Positions 8,982-17,679 of a stretch of DNA of 64,000 bases are shown here, piece after piece. A model generated the notes under the pieces. It did no database searches. It was not told the origin of the DNA and worked only from the letters and a program-made list of their open reading frames with translations. The translations under genes and the position numbers were made by a program. The number at the start of each line of letters is the position of its first letter. The stretch's first letter is position 1. Origin of the DNA: an uncultured Bacteroides sp. (GTDB taxonomy: Bacteria; Bacteroidota; Bacteroidia; Bacteroidales; Bacteroidaceae); the NCBI RefSeq assembly GCF_963666545.1, contig NZ_OY762899.1, positions 434,001 through 498,000 on the forward strand. The letters run 5' to 3'.

Positions 8982-9395
8982 TTAGGTTCTATCGGCTGGA
9001 TTTGCTTCTTGAAATTTCACCGATAATTTAGAAAAGGTACGAAGCGTATTCATTGCAAAGGAAGTGGATTTTTGATAAGTAAGCCGATATATTTCTTCTC
9101 CCAAAGAAGGAACCTGAATTTCAACTTTACCTTTTTCCAATTCAGTCTTAAATGCCTTGTACTTTAAAAGATAATCAGCCTGAGAAATGCCCTCAAGGTT
9201 GAACACCAGTGTTACATCCCTTTCATCCACTTTTGGATCATTGTATATCACCCGTTTGCCGTTTTCAAGACGGGATTTATTCTCAATAAACTCTTTTAAA
9301 GGAGAGGGAGCGAAAATAGCATCTATGAACCCCTCACCTATTTTAACGCCCCATGTTTGGAAAGCATCTTTATTGTTAATTATCAAATCTGCCAT
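8982..9395 (-). CDS. Distal tail (Dit-like) protein
   Basis: A 137-aa protein located between the tape measure and the hub, the standard Dit position. The N-terminus (ADLIINNKDAFQTWGVKIGEGFIDAI) and the middle (KVDERDVTLVFNLEGISQADYLLKYKAFKTEL) fit the Dit N-terminal fold that forms a hexameric ring at the tail tip. It is shorter than two-domain Dit proteins and therefore lacks a carbohydrate-binding extension. It has its own late promoter (L3) and terminator. The call rests on position and fold-like pattern, not on a diagnostic motif. Confidence 0.65.
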   Translation of the reverse strand: MADLIINNKDAFQTWGVKIGEGFIDAIFAPSPLKEFIENKSRLENGKRVIYNDPKVDERDVTLVFNLEGISQADYLLKYKAFKTELEKGKVEIQVPSLGEEIYRLTYQKSTSFAMNTLRTFSKLSVKFQEANPADRT

Positions 9396-9482
9396 AATTA
9401 TGATTATTCACTGTTTCTTAAATGGCACTAATTTAAAAGCAAACCACAACAAGCGTTAGGATAGCTATGCCATTTCTGTTTG

Positions 9483-9553
9483 CAAAACTACCTTATACCA
9501 AATAAAAAGAGAATTTTATTCCACTCGATACACGACAATCCCTCTATCATCGT
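9483..9553 (-). promoter_or_regulatory. Late promoter module L3 (distal-tail unit)
   Basis: Palindrome ACGACAAT-CCCTCT-ATCATCGT (9532-9553, right arm imperfect). After 41 nt on the minus strand comes TAGTTTTG (9490-9483), a perfect TANNTTTG box. Downstream of the palindrome the sequence GTATCRASTGRAATA is shared with module L5, so the two are homologous copies. Confidence 0.75.
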
Positions 9554-9704
9554 AAATTCAACACAAACATATTTCAGAACTGTTTAGCGGGGATATTCCA
9601 AGGCACTCGATAACCAGCAACAAATACTAAGAATATATACCAAAAAAGGACTTCTATTTTGACTTTATCGAATTTTGTTTCCCATAAAAAAATCCGCTAA
9701 ATAT

Positions 9705-9735
9705 GTGAATTTCACAAATTAGGTTGCTATATTTG
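9705..9735 (+). promoter_or_regulatory. Promoter and probable operator of the HigA-like gene
   Basis: -7 box TATATTTG at 9728-9735, 19 nt before the ATG. The palindrome GTGAA-T-TTCAC (9705-9715) lies in the -33/spacer region, as expected for autoregulation by the adjacent HTH protein. Confidence 0.55.
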
Positions 9736-9754
9736 TATCACCAAAGAACGGTAT

Positions 9755-10123
9755 ATGAATGTTGAATTTGAGAAAGAGTATTTGGCAAAGTTATACGAAA
9801 TTATGGGAACATCAGCAAACAATCTACAGTCATTCCGCCCGTACCATCCGGGAGAATTGGTAAAAGAAGAATTGGAATGCAGGAATATAAAGCAAAAGGA
9901 TTTCGCCAGAAAATTCGAGTTGTCTTATACTGCCCTCAATGAGATTCTAAATTCAAAGCGTCCTATTACTACAGAATTTGCGCTACTTTTAGAAGCTGCG
10001 TTAGGCATAAACGCCGATTTGCTTGTGAAGATGCAAACTGAATATAATCTACAAATAGCCAGAAAAAACAATACGATTATTGAAAAAATAAATAAGATCA
10101 AGCAGATCGCAGCTATATTTTAA
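9755..10123 (+). CDS. HigA-family antitoxin-like XRE regulator, orphan
   Basis: A 122-aa protein with the HigA signature (PYHPGELVKEELECRNIKQKDFARKFELSYTALNEILNSKRPIT). The HTH is at about residues 47-70 and the C-terminus is Lys/Ile-rich. HigA binds DNA and neutralises HigB RNase in type II toxin-antitoxin systems. No HigB-like gene is next to it, so here it is an orphan antitoxin or a stand-alone repressor. It reads opposite to the flanking tail genes, from its own promoter, with a shared bidirectional terminator at 10122-10151; this marks it as a moron. Confidence 0.85.
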   Translation: MNVEFEKEYLAKLYEIMGTSANNLQSFRPYHPGELVKEELECRNIKQKDFARKFELSYTALNEILNSKRPITTEFALLLEAALGINADLLVKMQTEYNLQIARKNNTIIEKINKIKQIAAIF

Positions 10124-10151
10124 CAAAAGACGGGGAATTCCGCCTTTTGTT
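10122..10151. terminator. Bidirectional terminator between convergent genes
   Basis: AACAAAAG-A-CGG, loop GGAATT, CCG-C-CTTTTGTT. It is symmetric with A/T ends, so it can act for both the HigA-like gene and the tape-measure transcript. Confidence 0.75.
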
Positions 10152-10179
10152 AATGGCAAGGAATCTGTATCCCTACCTC

Positions 10180-13100
10180 CTATCTTGACACAAGCCCTTT
10201 AGTATTACTTTCTATCTTTCCGAGTCTCTCGTTAACACTCTTCAATTCTTTAACCGTAGACCCTGTATTCTCTCTAATCTCCTGCAATTCGAGATAAGAA
10301 TTAGCAAGAATGGTTCGTGTTTCATCCGCTATATCTTTTGAATCCTTGCTTACAGTCAGGTATTCTTCTGCCTTCACAGTCAACATGTTAAGTGATTGAG
10401 ATTGTAATACGCTTTGAGCTTTTAGCTCTTCACCTGTTATCTGCACAGCAGCAAGCCTACCGCTAACTTCCTCTCCTGTGTCTTGGCTTATAGTCTCATA
10501 TCCTCCCGATGTGGAACTCTGAGAAGAAGAAGAAGAAGATGTATCCCAACCAAATGCGTCGATAAGGGATTGTCTTTGAGCGATCATGTCGTCAGTGATA
10601 TCCTGTTGCTGTTTCTTAAGCTCCTCCGCTTCATCTGGAGTTATTTTATTATCATCTTTGTAGGCATCCGTCCAACTGTCATACAAAGCTTGTATTCGGC
10701 TTTTAAAATTGTCCGCAAGCATTGCATTAAGAATTGATTTTTGAAGATAGGACTCGAAATCATCGGCAAAATCTTCCGCATCAGAACTCATATCGGATAA
10801 GGTATCAAGGAAACTACTATAGAAATCATCGAAAGATGTCTGAGCCATAGTTTCCTGCCATTGCTCGGTTAGCTCCTGCAAAGCTTCAGCGTCATCTATA
10901 TACGCATCAAGCCATTCTGACTGATCATATTTGCCACTATTTATCTTTTCCCAAATATCTGGGAGTTCTTGTAATTTGGCCAAATCTTCCGAACTTAACT
11001 TCCATAAATCCCCGGCAGATGATAGTTTTTTACCTACATAGTCAGATGCTTTTTCCCAATCGGAGGCATTAAAGGCGTCATTTATATAGTAATCGTTAGA
11101 ATGATGGGCCCCGTGATACCCCATCTTAGCCTCTAACATTTGACGATCATTATCTATCTTTTGTATTTGCTTTTGATAAGCATCCGTATATAGTTCGGTG
11201 GCACTTTCACCACCCGATTTCTCCATTTCTGTGGTTAACTTATCTATCGCATTTGTTAGGTATTTATTGCTATTTGTTAATTTATCTACTAGCTCATTAA
11301 CCTCCTTAGCGTTTCCTCCTACTCCTAGAAAACCAAGTATCTTGTTATTAAGCCCTAAAGACATCAAGTTTATCATCTCGCTAGAACTTGATGTAACGGA
11401 CTTGACTATAGTTTTGAACACATCCCCGGAAAATACATCCTTTGTCCCATTTACGATAGCATCTCCAATGCCATCAAGAATAGATCCAAAGAAATTGCTT
11501 AGCCCATCTTTTAGAACATCGATTATAGAGGCTATCCATCCTACTACAGGTGCATTTTTAAGCTTATTGGCAATATCTCCCATTGCCCCACCCATTCCAT
11601 TACCCATCTTAATAAGCCCCTGATAAGCATCGTTAAGCCCCCCTGATGATAATTGCGAAAGCCCTTCAACGACTGAACTCATTGATTTCTGCAAATTAGA
11701 TGCCGTATTGGTAACAGTCTGTTGAGCACTATTAGCGGCTTCTTCTTGAGACTTAACATTAGTGGATGATGCATCCGCATTTTGTTGCGCTAGGTCAAGA
11801 GTGTCCTTCGTCGTTTTTTTCTCCTGATCAGAGCCATCCTTTAATGCTTTATTATAGTCTTCCTGTGCCTTCTTTAAGCGTTTTATAGATTCATATTCTT
11901 CAATCTTAGCATTTTTTAGCGAGTTGATAGCTATCTGATAGGCCGCCATATCAGTACCAAGCTTCTTAAAATTAAGAGAGCCACCAACGCCCATTGACTC
12001 TTCCATCTTATTTATAGCGTCAACCAGCGTTTTCTGATCTGATGCTCCCGATTGCTTGAACTCCTTTGTTTTGGTGTATTCTTTAGCCTTTTCAAGGATA
12101 GGCTCTGTTACACTTTTAAACATCCCACCGAATTCGCTAAACACGGATACCCAATCAATATCCGCCTTTATGGACTCTATGTCTACCTTACCAATTGCGG
12201 AAGTTTTCTGTTCCTCTAAAGACTTTCTCTGCCATTCGTTGGTTGACTTAGCTATTTTCTCATCATATTCTTGAGCTATAGCAAGTTTCTTTTGTTGGAA
12301 AGTCCCATATTCTTTCAGGTAGTCATTCATGACCTGTATGCCTGTTGCATTCTGCTTGTCTACCTCCTTTCCATACTCGGCAATGGCCGCCTTATATTGT
12401 TCGTTGAAGTCTTTTATTTCAGCATCCGACAAAGAGATGCCTGAAGCACCAAATGACTTGCCTTTATTTTGAGGATTAGATTCGAAAGCAGAACGGGCAT
12501 TATCTATTTTCTCCCTAAGACGATTTTCTTTTTGTCGATCAATAGCCTGCATCTCTTTCTCAAAGTTAAGCTCCATTTCATCTATGGTCTTTTTACTCCC
12601 ATCGTCCATAGATTTAATACGAGCTTCATCCGTTTTCATTTGCAAATCTTCGGAAGTACGTTGCTCCTCTAAAGCCTGCTTAGAAAGAAGAACATTATAT
12701 TTATCTGTTTCTTTCCTTAACTTCTCTGCTTTGGACTCTTCTTTTGATAGTGTCCCACCTGTTGATCCACCTAAGTTTTTATAATTTTGTTCAGAAGCTT
12801 TTTCTTTATCTTGTGCTTCTTTTAATGCCTTTTCATATTGAGCTGCACTTTTGTAAGATGTAGATGATGTTTTTACACTATCCACTTCTTTTTTAGCATC
12901 TTCCCATGCTTTTTTTGCCTCATTTCTGAATTGGTTCGCATTCTTTTCCTCTACACTTAAAACCTTTTGATCTAGAAGCGTCATTCGGTTGATAATCGTT
13001 TCCTGATCAATAGGGGCCTCTTCTCCTTGTATCTTTATCCATTGTTTACCAGAATCTCTCAAGATAATACGATAACCTTCATACATGGTCTTCTGAGCCT

Positions 13101-15147
13101 TAGCCGTGGATTTACTCATGCTATCAAGCGTCAATTCCCATGAGTTCTGCTGGTTTACCCTCATGTCTTTCTGCGCATTACCTATGGAAGAAGATAATGC
13201 TTTTATCTTACCTTCTATGACTTCAGCATCTGTATCAGTCCATCCTTTGTCCTTTTTGATGTTGAATTGAGCATATAGAGACTCGTATTCAGCTTGTGTT
13301 CCTTGCCTTACACGACCAGCTCCACCTACTTTATCAAGTTCCTGTAATCTATTGAGCTCCTTAACTCGTTTGACATCCTGATTCATGTTGTAAGAAGTCA
13401 TCAGCTTCTGACGAATTAGGATCTGCTCGTTCTCTTTTTTTCTAGCTTCTGTGATATGATCAATTAGATCTTTTTCAGTTTTATAGGAGCTGAAAACTTC
13501 AGGGTATTTTGTTTGTAATTCTTTAAATGCCTTTAACTTATCCTCTCTTGTAAGTGTTTCATCTTGTAACTTAGCGATAAGTTCGTCAATTCTGTTTTTC
13601 TCATCTTCCAAATACTGATTGTACTGTTCTGTTCCTTCGGATATGCGTTTAAGTTCTTTTTCCTGTGCGGTCGTAGCATCATGAAAAGCCCATATGGCGG
13701 TAACAAGTGTTCCGATTAATACTGCGGCTGCCACATAAGGATTCTTCAAGATAGCCGAATTTAGCAACGATTGCGCAACAGCACTTGATTTTAAAACAGT
13801 ACCTAGTCGGGCCAGTGAAATAACGTACTTTCCATCTTCCAGAACAGTGAGAGCTAAAGCAACTCTGTAGGCCCCATAGGTTGCTATTAATCCAGTGAGA
13901 ACTTTCCCTACAGTCTCATAGTTCTGGATCAAAGATGTAGTACCCTTAATAGCTCCCATGATTGCGCCTTCCCCGTCTGTTCCAATCTCATTAAAGACTC
14001 TGTCCAAAGCATCTTGCATCATGGAAAGTTGCCCATTGATAGTTTTAGAGGCGTTTTCTGACATCTTGTAGAACTTGCCACCGGCACTTGTTGCATCAAT
14101 AAAGGCCTGCTGAACCATTTCAGAAGAAACCGCACCTTTGGACATCTCATCTTTGAGCTCTGCTATGCTCTTACCTGTCTTTTGGGCAATAACCTGTAAT
14201 GGATTGAAACCAGCATTAATCATTTGGTTTAAGTCCTGCCCCATAAGCTTGCCTGCAGAAGACATTTGAGAGAATGCCAGAGTTAAAGAGTTAAACTTCT
14301 GAGTGTCTCCCATTGATATATCACCGATGGCTTTAAAGTAAATCGGAACTTTCTCTGCCTCAATATTGAAGCCAAGCATCATTTGTGTGGCGGAAGAGAT
14401 ATCGGTTAGCGTTAAAGGAGAAACCGTTGCATAGCTTTTTACTTCTGCGAGCAAGGTATCAGCCTTTTCCTTACTGCCAAGCATTGTGTCTAATGCAATT
14501 TCTATCGATTCAAACTGACCTTTGACATGAATGAGTTCTGATCCTAACTGTTTTAATGCAGCAACTCCACCTATTACTCCAAGCATCTTGCCGAAAGACA
14601 TCGACATACCACCATTAGCATTTACTACATTCTTTGCGTCATCTTTATACAGTGAGTATTCATCACGGAGTTTCTTAACTGATAAACGAGCATTTGACTG
14701 TTCTGTTTGTAATCCAAAGAGAGTTGATTTTTCTTCTTGAAGTGCCTTCTTTGCAGCATTCAATTCACCCAAGGCTGAATTTGCCTGCAATGGGTTATTA
14801 CGAACTTTCTTGTAAGCATCAGATAAATTTCTAACATCAGCTTCAATATCCCGGATTACAGTCTTCTGATTGATAATCTTTTGAGTAAAGTCATTTACAG
14901 CCTGAGAACCTTGATAGATTTTATTTTTGAAGTCATTGCCCATAACAGCTCCTGCCTTAGCGGCTTCTTCGACCATTCCCCGCATTTGCTGTTTGGCTTG
15001 TTGCATCTGATTGTTGAGTACAGCAACAGCCTGTGGAGCCTTATTAACGTCCATAGACTTTATCTGTGTCTCTAATTTCGCTATCTCGTTACGTAGCCTT
15101 ATAACTTCTTGGTAATCGCTACTGACTTTAAAGTATAATTTTGCCAT
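10180..15147 (-). CDS. Tail tape measure protein
   Basis: A 1655-aa protein, the longest in the phage. It has an N-terminal coiled coil (residues 1-190) and then a typical tape-measure domain (about 205-395; FESIEIALDTMLGSKEKAD, LMGQDLNQMINAGFNPLQVI, KTINGQLSMMQDALDRVFNEIG). Hydrophobic segments near 415-440 and 465-490 may enter the host membrane. Long helical repeats and a Ser/Gln-rich tail follow. Tape measure length sets tail length; at about 1.5 angstrom per residue the tail would be near 250 nm. The start overlaps the stop of the -1 frameshift product by 1 nt, so translation is coupled to the chaperones. Confidence 0.95.
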   Translation of the reverse strand: MAKLYFKVSSDYQEVIRLRNEIAKLETQIKSMDVNKAPQAVAVLNNQMQQAKQQMRGMVEEAAKAGAVMGNDFKNKIYQGSQAVNDFTQKIINQKTVIRDIEADVRNLSDAYKKVRNNPLQANSALGELNAAKKALQEEKSTLFGLQTEQSNARLSVKKLRDEYSLYKDDAKNVVNANGGMSMSFGKMLGVIGGVAALKQLGSELIHVKGQFESIEIALDTMLGSKEKADTLLAEVKSYATVSPLTLTDISSATQMMLGFNIEAEKVPIYFKAIGDISMGDTQKFNSLTLAFSQMSSAGKLMGQDLNQMINAGFNPLQVIAQKTGKSIAELKDEMSKGAVSSEMVQQAFIDATSAGGKFYKMSENASKTINGQLSMMQDALDRVFNEIGTDGEGAIMGAIKGTTSLIQNYETVGKVLTGLIATYGAYRVALALTVLEDGKYVISLARLGTVLKSSAVAQSLLNSAILKNPYVAAAVLIGTLVTAIWAFHDATTAQEKELKRISEGTEQYNQYLEDEKNRIDELIAKLQDETLTREDKLKAFKELQTKYPEVFSSYKTEKDLIDHITEARKKENEQILIRQKLMTSYNMNQDVKRVKELNRLQELDKVGGAGRVRQGTQAEYESLYAQFNIKKDKGWTDTDAEVIEGKIKALSSSIGNAQKDMRVNQQNSWELTLDSMSKSTAKAQKTMYEGYRIILRDSGKQWIKIQGEEAPIDQETIINRMTLLDQKVLSVEEKNANQFRNEAKKAWEDAKKEVDSVKTSSTSYKSAAQYEKALKEAQDKEKASEQNYKNLGGSTGGTLSKEESKAEKLRKETDKYNVLLSKQALEEQRTSEDLQMKTDEARIKSMDDGSKKTIDEMELNFEKEMQAIDRQKENRLREKIDNARSAFESNPQNKGKSFGASGISLSDAEIKDFNEQYKAAIAEYGKEVDKQNATGIQVMNDYLKEYGTFQQKKLAIAQEYDEKIAKSTNEWQRKSLEEQKTSAIGKVDIESIKADIDWVSVFSEFGGMFKSVTEPILEKAKEYTKTKEFKQSGASDQKTLVDAINKMEESMGVGGSLNFKKLGTDMAAYQIAINSLKNAKIEEYESIKRLKKAQEDYNKALKDGSDQEKKTTKDTLDLAQQNADASSTNVKSQEEAANSAQQTVTNTASNLQKSMSSVVEGLSQLSSGGLNDAYQGLIKMGNGMGGAMGDIANKLKNAPVVGWIASIIDVLKDGLSNFFGSILDGIGDAIVNGTKDVFSGDVFKTIVKSVTSSSSEMINLMSLGLNNKILGFLGVGGNAKEVNELVDKLTNSNKYLTNAIDKLTTEMEKSGGESATELYTDAYQKQIQKIDNDRQMLEAKMGYHGAHHSNDYYINDAFNASDWEKASDYVGKKLSSAGDLWKLSSEDLAKLQELPDIWEKINSGKYDQSEWLDAYIDDAEALQELTEQWQETMAQTSFDDFYSSFLDTLSDMSSDAEDFADDFESYLQKSILNAMLADNFKSRIQALYDSWTDAYKDDNKITPDEAEELKKQQQDITDDMIAQRQSLIDAFGWDTSSSSSSQSSTSGGYETISQDTGEEVSGRLAAVQITGEELKAQSVLQSQSLNMLTVKAEEYLTVSKDSKDIADETRTILANSYLELQEIRENTGSTVKELKSVNERLGKIESNTKGLVSR

Positions 15148-15437
15148 TACTTTTGCCTCCTTCTTGATGCCATATCTTTGCCTGAACTTTCTTGTACTAA
15201 TTCGCCTGTTACTTCGTGTAATTTATCTTTTTGCATGATTATCAAATTACGGTAAGGGATCACCTCAAAAACTTCTTTGTAAGACAAATGAAGATTTTCC
15301 ATGAATGAAGCAATTTGTCCTAACATCGTATCGTTTCCTACAGCTTCTCCTTTGCTACTATCTTTGCGGCGCTCTTCATGGAAAGCGCATATTCGAAAAA
15401 ACTCCCGCCATCCATTAAAGGAAGAATTGTTTCCCAT
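15147..15437 (-). CDS. Tail assembly chaperone, -1 frame extension (T part of G-T fusion)
   Basis: This frame is probably not translated alone. It continues the upstream 138-aa chaperone after a -1 shift at 15395-15401, giving a fusion of about 202 aa (120 + 82). The extension (after FFRICAFHEERRKDSS) is charged and ends in SGKDMASRRRQK just before the tape measure ATG. In lambda-like siphophages the G and GT proteins coat and chaperone the tape measure, and the ratio is fixed by the frameshift rate. The ATG at 15437 lies inside the upstream gene and is not needed. Confidence 0.8.
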   Translation of the reverse strand: MGNNSSFNGWREFFRICAFHEERRKDSSKGEAVGNDTMLGQIASFMENLHLSYKEVFEVIPYRNLIIMQKDKLHEVTGELVQESSGKDMASRRRQK

Positions 15438-15754
15438 GCGTCTTTTATATCGCTATTCGTGGCTGATTGGAAGGCTTTACCTACTTTGTGAGCTTTCCAT
15501 CTCCAATTGCGTGTGTCACCAACGATCAATGCCGAAAGCCCCTTAATGATGTGTGGTATGTTTTCAGGGATCTCCCCGATGACAGTCAATTTACTATAAT
15601 TACCATCCAAACCTATCTTGGAAAAAGCCGAGCATGCCCGGCAGATAACTTTTATTGTTGGTGGATAAACTGTATAATACTTATCTTTTATGTGTATTGT
15701 GGCGAAGTCCTCACCTAGTAGACTATCTGACACTAATTTAGCTGCTTCATTCAT
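15338..15754 (-). CDS. Tail assembly chaperone, short form (G-like)
   Basis: A 138-aa protein between the tail tube and the tape measure. The first half is a compact alpha/beta domain (DFATIHIKDKYYTVYPPTIKVICRACSAF), and the end is helical (AKIVAKEKL). The position, and the 100-nt overlap with a second reading frame displaced by -1, are the hallmark of phage tail chaperone pairs. Zero-frame termination at TAG 15338 gives the abundant short form. Confidence 0.85.
   Translation of the reverse strand: MNEAAKLVSDSLLGEDFATIHIKDKYYTVYPPTIKVICRACSAFSKIGLDGNYSKLTVIGEIPENIPHIIKGLSALIVGDTRNWRWKAHKVGKAFQSATNSDIKDAWETILPLMDGGSFFEYALSMKSAAKIVAKEKL
15369..15401 (-). promoter_or_regulatory. Programmed -1 ribosomal frameshift signal
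   Basis: On the minus strand the slippery heptamer T-TTT-TTC (15401-15395) is in the zero frame of the short chaperone (codons Phe-Phe). Six nt later a stem GCGCTTT/AGAGCGC (7 bp, one G-U, 6-nt loop; 15388-15369) can pause the ribosome. Slippage by -1 leads directly into the reading frame that ends at the tape measure start. Heptamer, spacing and stem all fit the canonical arrangement. Confidence 0.85.
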
Positions 15755-15768
15755 ACTTCTTCAAATTT

Positions 15769-15805
15769 AAAACGGGTGAGGTGGTCTAGCCACTCCACCC
15801 GTTTG
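15769..15805 (-). terminator. Stem-loop after major tail protein
   Basis: AAACGGGTG pairs with CACCCGTTT with an inner GTGG/CCAC helix. On the minus strand it is followed by TTTTAAATTTG. Partial termination after the tail tube gene would give high tube expression relative to the downstream chaperones and tape measure. Confidence 0.65.
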
Positions 15806-15823
15806 TTATCCTAAAAATCAATC

Positions 15824-16375
15824 TTATCCCTTTGTTACCACTTCCGAATCATCAAACCAATATTCGGAGCGAACACCATCAACTCCCGGTTCCAATGCTA
15901 CCCCTGAGAGAGCTAAACCAATAGCCTTATCCGTATTAGCCTCACGAGTTGTCACGGCTCCTTTAGGGAATACACACCATTGATTATCTTTCGTTTGGAA
16001 GATAAGGCATTTGTATGTTTCAACAATGCCACTGGCACGTTTCCAACCCACAACCTTATCCCCGTTCTTGATAACATCACCGCCCATTAAATCGGCCTTT
16101 GTTTGATAGTCATATTGCCCGATGGTAAAGGATGCCTGAATATCCCCCATTTCGGTATCCTGTCGGTAATTCTGCCCTGTCAAAGCGTTCTTATAACGAG
16201 TGGTGCTTGGCTCGGATTCCTCCAAACTCCATGTGTCACCATGTACGTTAGAAATTTCATGCTTTGCGGTGGCTGCGGCATCTATGATCGCTTTCAAAGC
16301 TGTGCCCGTAAGGTCAACCGCAATTACGCTTGTCTCAGCGTATAAAATTCTTTTAATACCTGCTGCTGTAATCAT
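15824..16375 (-). CDS. Major tail tube protein
   Basis: A 183-aa protein: AAGIKRILYAETSVIAVDLTG, a Gly/Asp-rich middle, and QASFTIGQYDYQTKADLMGGDVI. This is the usual size and position of siphovirus tube subunits, upstream of the chaperone/tape measure block and downstream of the tail completion genes. A strong stem-loop follows, as often seen after this highly expressed gene. No catalytic residues are expected. Assigned by genomic position and composition. Confidence 0.8.
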   Translation of the reverse strand: MITAAGIKRILYAETSVIAVDLTGTALKAIIDAAATAKHEISNVHGDTWSLEESEPSTTRYKNALTGQNYRQDTEMGDIQASFTIGQYDYQTKADLMGGDVIKNGDKVVGWKRASGIVETYKCLIFQTKDNQWCVFPKGAVTTREANTDKAIGLALSGVALEPGVDGVRSEYWFDDSEVVTKG

Positions 16376-16377
16376 AA

Positions 16378-16770
16378 TTATTTCACATTTAATACTTCAA
16401 ATAATAATCTGCAATTCACATAATGACACTTTAAAGCTGTGTCCGCTTCCCGACCTATAGAATTAATTGAATAGCGATAACAACTTCCATCATAAGAACT
16501 TACGACATCATCCAATATCGTTTGAGCCTCTCTTTCAAGCTCGCCGAGACGAACGGAATTAGCGGAGTTCTCGCTTGAGTCTGGAACGCAAATATTTACT
16601 TCTACAAAACCTTTCTTCCAGTAAGTTCCCGAAGTTTGGGCTTTGGCATGAATGACAACTCGTTCTTCCGTAACCTCACCCGTAGGCGTTTCACCATCGG
16701 GATAGATTTTAATACCGAAAGCTTGGCAGTCACGATAAAGGATGTTTGCTATGTCACTACTTACTATCAT
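16378..16770 (-). CDS. Tail completion/terminator protein
   Basis: A 130-aa protein. SSDIANILYRDCQAFGI at the N-terminus and the VVIHAKAQTSGTYWKKGFVEVNICVPD strand pattern are like the minor tail U/gp17 fold that caps the tail tube and joins it to the head. It lies 2 nt upstream of the tube gene and overlaps the gp10-like gene by 1 nt. Confidence 0.65.
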   Translation of the reverse strand: MIVSSDIANILYRDCQAFGIKIYPDGETPTGEVTEERVVIHAKAQTSGTYWKKGFVEVNICVPDSSENSANSVRLGELEREAQTILDDVVSSYDGSCYRYSINSIGREADTALKCHYVNCRLLFEVLNVK

Positions 16771-17066
16771 TATTCAAATTCTTCTTTTAACCGTTTTTCA
16801 GCATGTAAGGCTGTACTACTTAAAACATCAAACTTCTTGGATTCTACAAATGAAGCGTATTCCGCTTCGTTTTTCAGAGTTAACCCCTCCTTGTCTACCT
16901 CGTAATCATTCGATGCCCTCAAATGCCCTGTATGGTCTTTATAGTTACCCTGCTCTTTAGCGTATTGAATGGCTTCTTCTCCTATCTCATGCTCTTTGGC
17001 AAGTACTCTGGCTTCTTCCTCCTGAAAGAAGGAATCCACATCGGAAAAGTCGAAACCTACATCCAT
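16770..17066 (-). CDS. HK97 gp10-like head-tail joining protein
   Basis: A 98-aa protein. Features are an N-terminal helix with EEEARVLAKEHEIGEEAIQYAKEQ, the DHTGHLRASNDYEV motif typical of HK97 gp10 family proteins (Y..HTG.LR.S), and a C-terminal AEYASFVE strand. Its role is assembly of the neck/tail end. It overlaps the upstream adaptor gene by 10 nt. Confidence 0.8.
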   Translation of the reverse strand: MDVGFDFSDVDSFFQEEEARVLAKEHEIGEEAIQYAKEQGNYKDHTGHLRASNDYEVDKEGLTLKNEAEYASFVESKKFDVLSSTALHAEKRLKEEFE

Positions 17067-17380
17067 AGCTCTGAGTAGTTAAAATAGTTAGTTGACTTGA
17101 CAGTGTAAACCGTTCCTTTTCCTCTCACCATATCCCCATCCATACATCTGACTTCATCATCTACTTTAAGATAGACTTTCTTCTCACACACTACATGGTA
17201 GTTAGGTCTGTGCACAGAACCGTTCTCAGAAGTAAACTCTTTGGTTGTGTTATCATCACAACGGCATCCGCATACTGTTTGCCAGCTCTCACCGCCTGTA
17301 CCGGGAATTGGTTGCCCGTATTCGTTATGATCCGGCTCGGTGGTAACTTTAACTTGCAATATATGAGGGGTGAAAATCAT
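17057..17380 (-). CDS. Head closure / head-tail adaptor protein
   Basis: A 107-aa beta-rich protein (HILQVKVTTEPDHNEYGQPIPG, VKSTNYFNYSELWM) at the position of SPP1 gp16-type head-closure proteins that plug the portal channel. The sequence has a Cys-containing segment (QTVCGCRCDDNTTK). It overlaps its neighbours by 4-10 nt, so it is translationally coupled in the connector block. Confidence 0.65.
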   Translation of the reverse strand: MIFTPHILQVKVTTEPDHNEYGQPIPGTGGESWQTVCGCRCDDNTTKEFTSENGSVHRPNYHVVCEKKVYLKVDDEVRCMDGDMVRGKGTVYTVKSTNYFNYSELWM

Positions 17381-17679
17381 AGAAATGTTACTTTAGGTCT
17401 ATTACTTAACTCATCCTTTAATCCGTACTGCTTGCAAGCCCATGAATAGTAGTCCTTAATGCCCTGAATGTTCCAAGACATTGAAAACCCACTTTCTGAA
17501 ATTGATTGCGCACGAAGTAAGAGAGAAGGGACGAACCTCGCAATGGCAACATCTACTTTGAGCTTGTTATCAGTAGTCACCTCTTCATCCAATCCAAGAG
17601 AGATATCCAAAAGGTCAGCCTCCGACAATCGAATGCCGAAGGTCTGAAACTTTAGTTTTATGTAGTCACCTATTATCAT
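17377..17679 (-). CDS. Head-tail connector (gp6/gp15-like adaptor)
   Basis: A 100-aa, mostly helical protein that starts IIGDYIKLKFQTFGIRLSEADLLDISL and ends with a short WACKQYGLKDEL segment. This pattern fits the adaptor that docks under the portal. It directly follows the capsid gene with a 4-nt overlap, the conserved place for this gene. Confidence 0.65.
   Translation of the reverse strand: MIIGDYIKLKFQTFGIRLSEADLLDISLGLDEEVTTDNKLKVDVAIARFVPSLLLRAQSISESGFSMSWNIQGIKDYYSWACKQYGLKDELSNRPKVTFL

Noticed and set aside
11198-11623. Rightward frames within the tape measure gene
   Set aside because: They arise from the reverse strand of a biased helical coding sequence.
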